Below, one piece after another: positions 61,930 through 64,000 of a stretch of 64,000 bases of DNA (positions are counted from its first letter, which is position 1; each line of letters opens with the position of its first letter). Below the pieces are notes generated by a model. It saw only the letters and a list, made by a program, of their open reading frames with translations, searched no databases and was not told the origin of the DNA. The stretch is taken from positions 127,076 through 191,075 of the forward strand of contig JAKSMI010000003.1 in the NCBI GenBank assembly GCA_024400635.1, written 5' to 3'. This stretch comes from Bacteroidales bacterium (lineage in GTDB: Bacteria > Bacteroidota > Bacteroidia > Bacteroidales > WCHB1-69). Both the position numbers and the translations under genes were made by a program.

Positions 61930-64000
61930 ATGTCCGAATACACCAACGTTGAGCGCCCGTTCCTCGACAAACTCCGCGAGATCGGGTGGACTGTGATAGA
62001 CAAAGGAGCTTGTGGCATTCCGCAAGACCCCGCCGACTCCCTGCGCACCTCTTTCGATGAGGTCGTCCTCAAAGACGTGTTTTACCGTATGCTCGGCGAA
62101 CTCAACCCCTGGATTACCGCAGAGCAGAAAGACTACTGCTACGAAAAAATCACCGACAACCACGGCGCACTCATCGACGTGAACCGGACCATCCACAAAC
62201 TGCTCGTAGAAGGTATCCACCTGCGCACGCCCAACGAACAGACCGGCGAGGAAAACCCCACCGCGAAAATCATCAACTTCGACCGCTACCAGCAAAACTC
62301 CTTTATCGCCATCAACCAGTTCCGCGTCAACACCCACAACACCAAGCCCTTCATCATCCCCGACATCGTATGCTTTGTCAACGGTCTGCCCCTCGTGGTC
62401 ATCGAGTGCAAGGACGAGGACGTTTCGGAACCGATGAGCGAGGCCTTCACCCAGATACAGCGCTACGCCAACCGGCGCACCACCGACGATCCCTTCGCCG
62501 CCGGCATCGAGGAGGGCTGCGAACGCCTCTTCCACACCAACCTCTTCTCGGTCATCACGCACGGCACCGAAGCCCGCTGCGGCACCCTGTCCGCCGACTT
62601 CGACTTCTACCTCAACTGGCGCGACATCTTCCCCGAAGAGTACGCCGAGGGTGTCAACATTGAACCCTCCGGCCGCCAGGAAATCCTCATCAAGGGAATG
62701 TTCAACCACGAAATCCTCATCGACATCTTCCGCAACTTCACCCTCTTCAAGCAGAAAGGCGACAACACCATCAAGCTCATCTGCCGCTATCCGCAGTACC
62801 GCGCCGTGGGCAAGATGATTGAAAAGCTGCAAAAGGGCACCGACTGGAAAAGCCGCAGCGGCGTCATCTGGCACACCCAAGGCAGCGGCAAGTCGCTCAC
62901 GATGGTATTCCTCGTCCGCAAAATGCGCCATATCGCCGACCTGCGGACCTACAAGATCCTGATGGTGGTGGATCGCCAGGATTTGGAAGACCAGCTGGCC
63001 GAAACCGCCGAAGACACCGGCGAACTTCGCCACGACCCTAAAACCAAAAAGATAGAAAACATCGTCGAAAACCGCCAGGCACTCGTCAAACTCGAGGACG
63101 ACTCCGCGGACCTGAATCTCGTGATGATTCACAAATTCGGCGAGAACAAAGAATACTCCCTCGAATCGCTCATCAAGTCGGGCATCGTTCCGCAGTACGA
63201 AACCTTCCCGGTCATCAACGCCAGCGACAAAATCCTCATCCTCATCGACGAGGCTCACCGTTCGCAAGGCGGCGAGATGGGCGACAACCTCTTCCAGGCC
63301 TTCCCCAACGCCGCACGCATCGGCTTTACCGGCACGCCGCTCATCACCCCGCACCACAAAGCCACCACCTGCGAACGCTTCGGACAGAAGGCCGGTGACT
63401 TCATCGATACCTACAAGATGAACGACTCCGTGCGCGACCGCGCCACCGTGGACATCAAGTACATCGGCCGCCAGAGCGAAGACCACATCCCCAACAAGGA
63501 CGAGTTCGACGAGGCCTTCGAGCAGACCTTCCGCAACTGCACTTCCGACGAGCGTATCGAAATACAGAAACGCTACGGCACTATGATCGCCTACCTTGAA
63601 AGCGCTGACCGCGTGATGAAGAACGCCCGCGATATGATGACGCACTTCGTGTCCGATATCTTGCCTAACGGCTTCAAGGCCCAAGTGGTGGCATCGTCCA
63701 TCTTGGCCGCCGTGCGCTACAAAATCGCGTTGGAGCGCCTTATCCCCGAATTTATCAAAGCCGAAGAGACCAAATCGGAAGCCGACCGCGACGAAGTGAT
63801 GCTGCAACGCCTGCGTATGCTGAAAGTACGTGCCGTGGTGTCGAGTCAGGGAAACAACGAAGACGCCATCATCCGCGATGCACGCTTACAGGCAGCCGCT
63901 GACGACGCCATCGCCAACTATAAAAAGGATTTCAACCCCGAAGATCCCGCTACGGGCATCGGCATCCTCTGCGTGTGCGACCGTCTGCTCACCGGCTTCG
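61930..64000 (+). CDS. hsdR: Type I restriction endonuclease subunit HsdR (partial, right edge)
   Basis: The first 690 codons of the motor/nuclease subunit; no stop before the window end. The nuclease core is PDIVCFV (Asp145) with VVIECK (Glu159, Lys161), and the SF2 translocase has Walker A QGSGKS (Lys321) and DEAH (440-443), followed by RIGFTGTPL. All motifs look intact. The N-terminus MSEYTNVERPFLDKLREIGW is the sequence that occurs in truncated form four times upstream. Codon use is GC-rich (34 G+C in 60 bases at 62401-62460), like hsdM and unlike the accessory genes. Confidence 0.96.
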   Translation, partial: MSEYTNVERPFLDKLREIGWTVIDKGACGIPQDPADSLRTSFDEVVLKDVFYRMLGELNPWITAEQKDYCYEKITDNHGALIDVNRTIHKLLVEGIHLRTPNEQTGEENPTAKIINFDRYQQNSFIAINQFRVNTHNTKPFIIPDIVCFVNGLPLVVIECKDEDVSEPMSEAFTQIQRYANRRTTDDPFAAGIEEGCERLFHTNLFSVITHGTEARCGTLSADFDFYLNWRDIFPEEYAEGVNIEPSGRQEILIKGMFNHEILIDIFRNFTLFKQKGDNTIKLICRYPQYRAVGKMIEKLQKGTDWKSRSGVIWHTQGSGKSLTMVFLVRKMRHIADLRTYKILMVVDRQDLEDQLAETAEDTGELRHDPKTKKIENIVENRQALVKLEDDSADLNLVMIHKFGENKEYSLESLIKSGIVPQYETFPVINASDKILILIDEAHRSQGGEMGDNLFQAFPNAARIGFTGTPLITPHHKATTCERFGQKAGDFIDTYKMNDSVRDRATVDIKYIGRQSEDHIPNKDEFDEAFEQTFRNCTSDERIEIQKRYGTMIAYLESADRVMKNARDMMTHFVSDILPNGFKAQVVASSILAAVRYKIALERLIPEFIKAEETKSEADRDEVMLQRLRMLKVRAVVSSQGNNEDAIIRDARLQAAADDAIANYKKDFNPEDPATGIGILCVCDRLLTGF

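Noticed and set aside
61912..63807. Leftward 631-codon open frame opposite hsdR
   Set aside because: It is the antisense shadow of the GC-rich hsdR gene; it has Val/Gly/Asp-rich low-complexity composition and no domain, whereas the + strand has intact HsdR motifs.

Overview
The window is chromosomal DNA from a member of the Bacteroidota, most likely Bacteroidales. At least fifteen genes are preceded by the phylum's sigma-ABfr promoter -7 box (TAnnTTTG). There is a type IX secretion C-terminal sorting domain protein (18004-19065), a type IX secretion plug protein (39099-40382), a Porin_10-type outer-membrane protein, a GWxTD protein, a fused FeoA-FeoB and NagB/PIG-L fusion. Most genes are of moderate GC. 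No rRNA, tRNA, integrase, transposase or CRISPR array was recognised.

From 1 to about 49.2 kb the window is mostly housekeeping DNA. It opens with the start of yidC (leftward), then a plsC-like acyltransferase, prs, a degenerate thiL-like gene, a long GAPDH and feoAB. After a 0.64-kb spacer comes a NagB/PIG-L fusion, then a decayed spacer with a DUF4143 ATPase remnant. gcvT, guaD and a porin, then argF, a GWxTD protein, a sorting-domain protein, a Dus enzyme, an SRPBCC protein, lptB, pepP and dusB follow. A leftward tolC-macA-ABC-macB efflux operon diverges from rnfD-G-E-A, which lacks rnfB and rnfC here. Next come a THUMP-like methyltransferase, a carboxypeptidase-regulatory-like protein, recQ, pheT, an FAD-synthetase gene lacking the riboflavin kinase domain, and the secretion plug gene. 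A leftward unit holds half a transketolase, an ECF sigma factor, two small envelope proteins and hemW. An SDR, a glycosyltransferase, a steroid-reductase-like membrane protein, a WlbA-like oxidoreductase and an iron-type alcohol dehydrogenase complete this part.

From 49.3 kb to the right edge lies a Type I restriction-modification locus, hsdM-hsdS-[six extra genes]-hsdR (hsdR runs off the window). The extra genes encode a 142-aa membrane protein, a 764-aa protein with a restriction-endonuclease-like N-terminus and a PIN-like C-terminal half, an HrgA-like HARE-HTH protein, an AlbA_2/Schlafen-type ATP-binding protein, a DUF1016 PD-(D/E)XK nuclease and a DUF262/DUF1524 GmrSD-like protein.

The most striking observation is how they are joined. 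The first is followed by a copy of the 3' end of hsdS. Each of the next four is followed by a truncated copy (32-75 bp) of the 5' end of hsdR, always starting at the ATG and encoding [M][S/P]EYTNVERPF. The last is followed by the real hsdR. The locus therefore looks like a serial capture array in which accessory defence genes accumulated at the hsdS/hsdR junction and each event left an hsdR-start scar. A perfect 85-bp direct repeat flanks the AlbA_2 module, which also carries an 11-bp tandem repeat able to shift its reading frame.
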